NCBI GenBank assembly: GCA_902803185.1
Contig: CADCOV010000182.1
Coordinates: 1-6,229, forward strand
DNA: 6,229 bases
From: an uncultured Eubacteriales bacterium
GTDB lineage: Bacteria; Bacillota; Clostridia; Peptostreptococcales; Anaerovoracaceae
Reading direction: 5' to 3'
Below are positions 5,615 to 6,229 of the stretch, in pieces. The first letter of the stretch is position 1; every line of letters begins with the position of its first letter. The translations under genes were made by a program, and so were the position numbers. The notes below the pieces were generated by a model. The model was not told the origin of the DNA, did no database searches, and saw only the letters and a program-made list of their open reading frames with translations.

Positions 5615-6229
5615 TTATTCTTTCTTTGCCAGCCATCCGCGGAAGATGCCGCCCTGCAGCAAAGAGATGATCGTGAAAAAAATGTCGGCGAACAGGATGA
5701 AGACGAAAGAAGGGATCAGGATACGGGTGTATCTCTTGCCGAAAGCCGTTCCCCTCACGATCGCCCTGCCCATGCCGAAGAGGTAACACAGCACGCCCAA
5801 GTTAAAATATAACAGCAGCGCTGCACTTTCAGCGAAATTGAGCCAGGCGTCCTTCGGGAAAAAGTTGCCGGTATTGACCGCGCTCAGCACGGTATTTACA
5901 ACCAACAGCGCGATCTCCACGAAGAAGAGGATGCGGGTCACGTTCAGCATGACGCCGCCGCCGATCCCCACGCCGCCGCTCCAGGCAAGGCCTGTCCGCG
6001 CGCAGAAGTTCTCAAACACCTGCATCAGCGGTTCGTTTTGCTTCCCTTCGATGAAGCCGTTGTTTGCGACACAGTAAACATTGATCTTCAGGCCGTTTTC
6101 GCGGCAGAAGGCCTCCATTTCCTCCATGAAGCGGAGCACGTGAGACGGAACGCCGTCCACATAGAGCGGCAAGCCGAACACCACCGCCTGCGCGTCCCGA
6201 AGCTGTTCCAGAATGCGGGCGTGGTCGGC
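5615..6229 (-). CDS. Flavodoxin-fold NAD(P)H/FMN-dependent oxidoreductase with C-terminal membrane helices, 5' end outside window
   Basis: The visible 204 residues lack the N-terminus, where the phosphate-binding loop of the FMN site should be. AVVFGLPLYVDGVPSHVLRFME (about 15-36) is the loop after the third strand that holds the flavin ring in NADPH-dependent FMN reductase-like proteins. VYCVANNGFIEG (51-62) and the glycine-rich GGVGIGGGV (85-93) fit the later strands of the fold. The rest is membrane sequence with helices at about 97-117, 132-153 and 169-195, ending GWLAKKE. The protein is therefore a membrane-tethered redox protein; substrate and partner are not visible. A GTG at 6184 could be read as a start, but the open frame and the fold both continue upstream to the window edge, so it is treated as truncated. 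The CPBP protease gene begins 12 bases after its stop. Confidence 0.8.
   Translation of the reverse strand, partial: ADHARILEQLRDAQAVVFGLPLYVDGVPSHVLRFMEEMEAFCRENGLKINVYCVANNGFIEGKQNEPLMQVFENFCARTGLAWSGGVGIGGGVMLNVTRILFFVEIALLVVNTVLSAVNTGNFFPKDAWLNFAESAALLLYFNLGVLCYLFGMGRAIVRGTAFGKRYTRILIPSFVFILFADIFFTIISLLQGGIFRGWLAKKE

Noticed and set aside
1..6229. tRNA, rRNA, insertion sequence or attachment site
   Set aside because: No cloverleaf, rRNA core, transposase motif or terminal inverted repeat was recognised on either strand.

Overview
All convincing genes in this window lie on the minus strand, so the window is best read from position 6229 down to 1. The high G+C, dense packing, strong AGGAGG-type ribosome binding sites and protein families (Bacillus-type SdhC/SdhA, CPBP protease, small exported protein) suggest a G+C-rich anaerobic Firmicute of the class Clostridia, probably host-associated. 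This placement is inference from gene content, not from a marker gene. The part above about 4440 looks less G+C-rich than the part below.

Upstream block (6229 to 4630): a partial flavodoxin-fold reductase with a membrane-spanning C-terminus, a CPBP intramembrane protease starting 12 bases after it, and a 71-residue protein with an N-terminal membrane or signal segment. A symmetrical hairpin with A/T flanks at 4502-4531 closes this block.

Central block (4486 to 1741): an extended -10 promoter candidate leads into a 465-residue radical SAM enzyme with a C-terminal SPASM-like cysteine region. Its stop codon overlaps the start codon of the next gene (TGATG), and the ribosome binding site of that gene is inside the radical SAM coding sequence. 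The second gene encodes a 431-residue membrane protein: signal peptide, acidic extracellular domain, one transmembrane helix, cytoplasmic zinc ribbon, then a Ser/His/Arg-rich linker and a tail with ten cysteines, mostly in Cys-Ala-Cys steps. A radical SAM/SPASM enzyme translationally coupled to a protein with a cytoplasm-facing cysteine-rich tail looks like a modifying enzyme with its substrate. This is the most interesting system in the window; the enzyme-substrate link is my inference.

Downstream block (1707 to 1): a succinate dehydrogenase/fumarate reductase operon in sdhC-sdhA order, with sdhA running off the end of the window and the iron-sulfur subunit presumably beyond it. The five-helix, four-histidine cytochrome b is split into two overlapping frames by what looks like a single missing base near 1508-1510. 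The flavoprotein has Gln in place of the His that carries covalent FAD in classical enzymes. No terminator is visible between the central and downstream blocks, so they may share a transcript.
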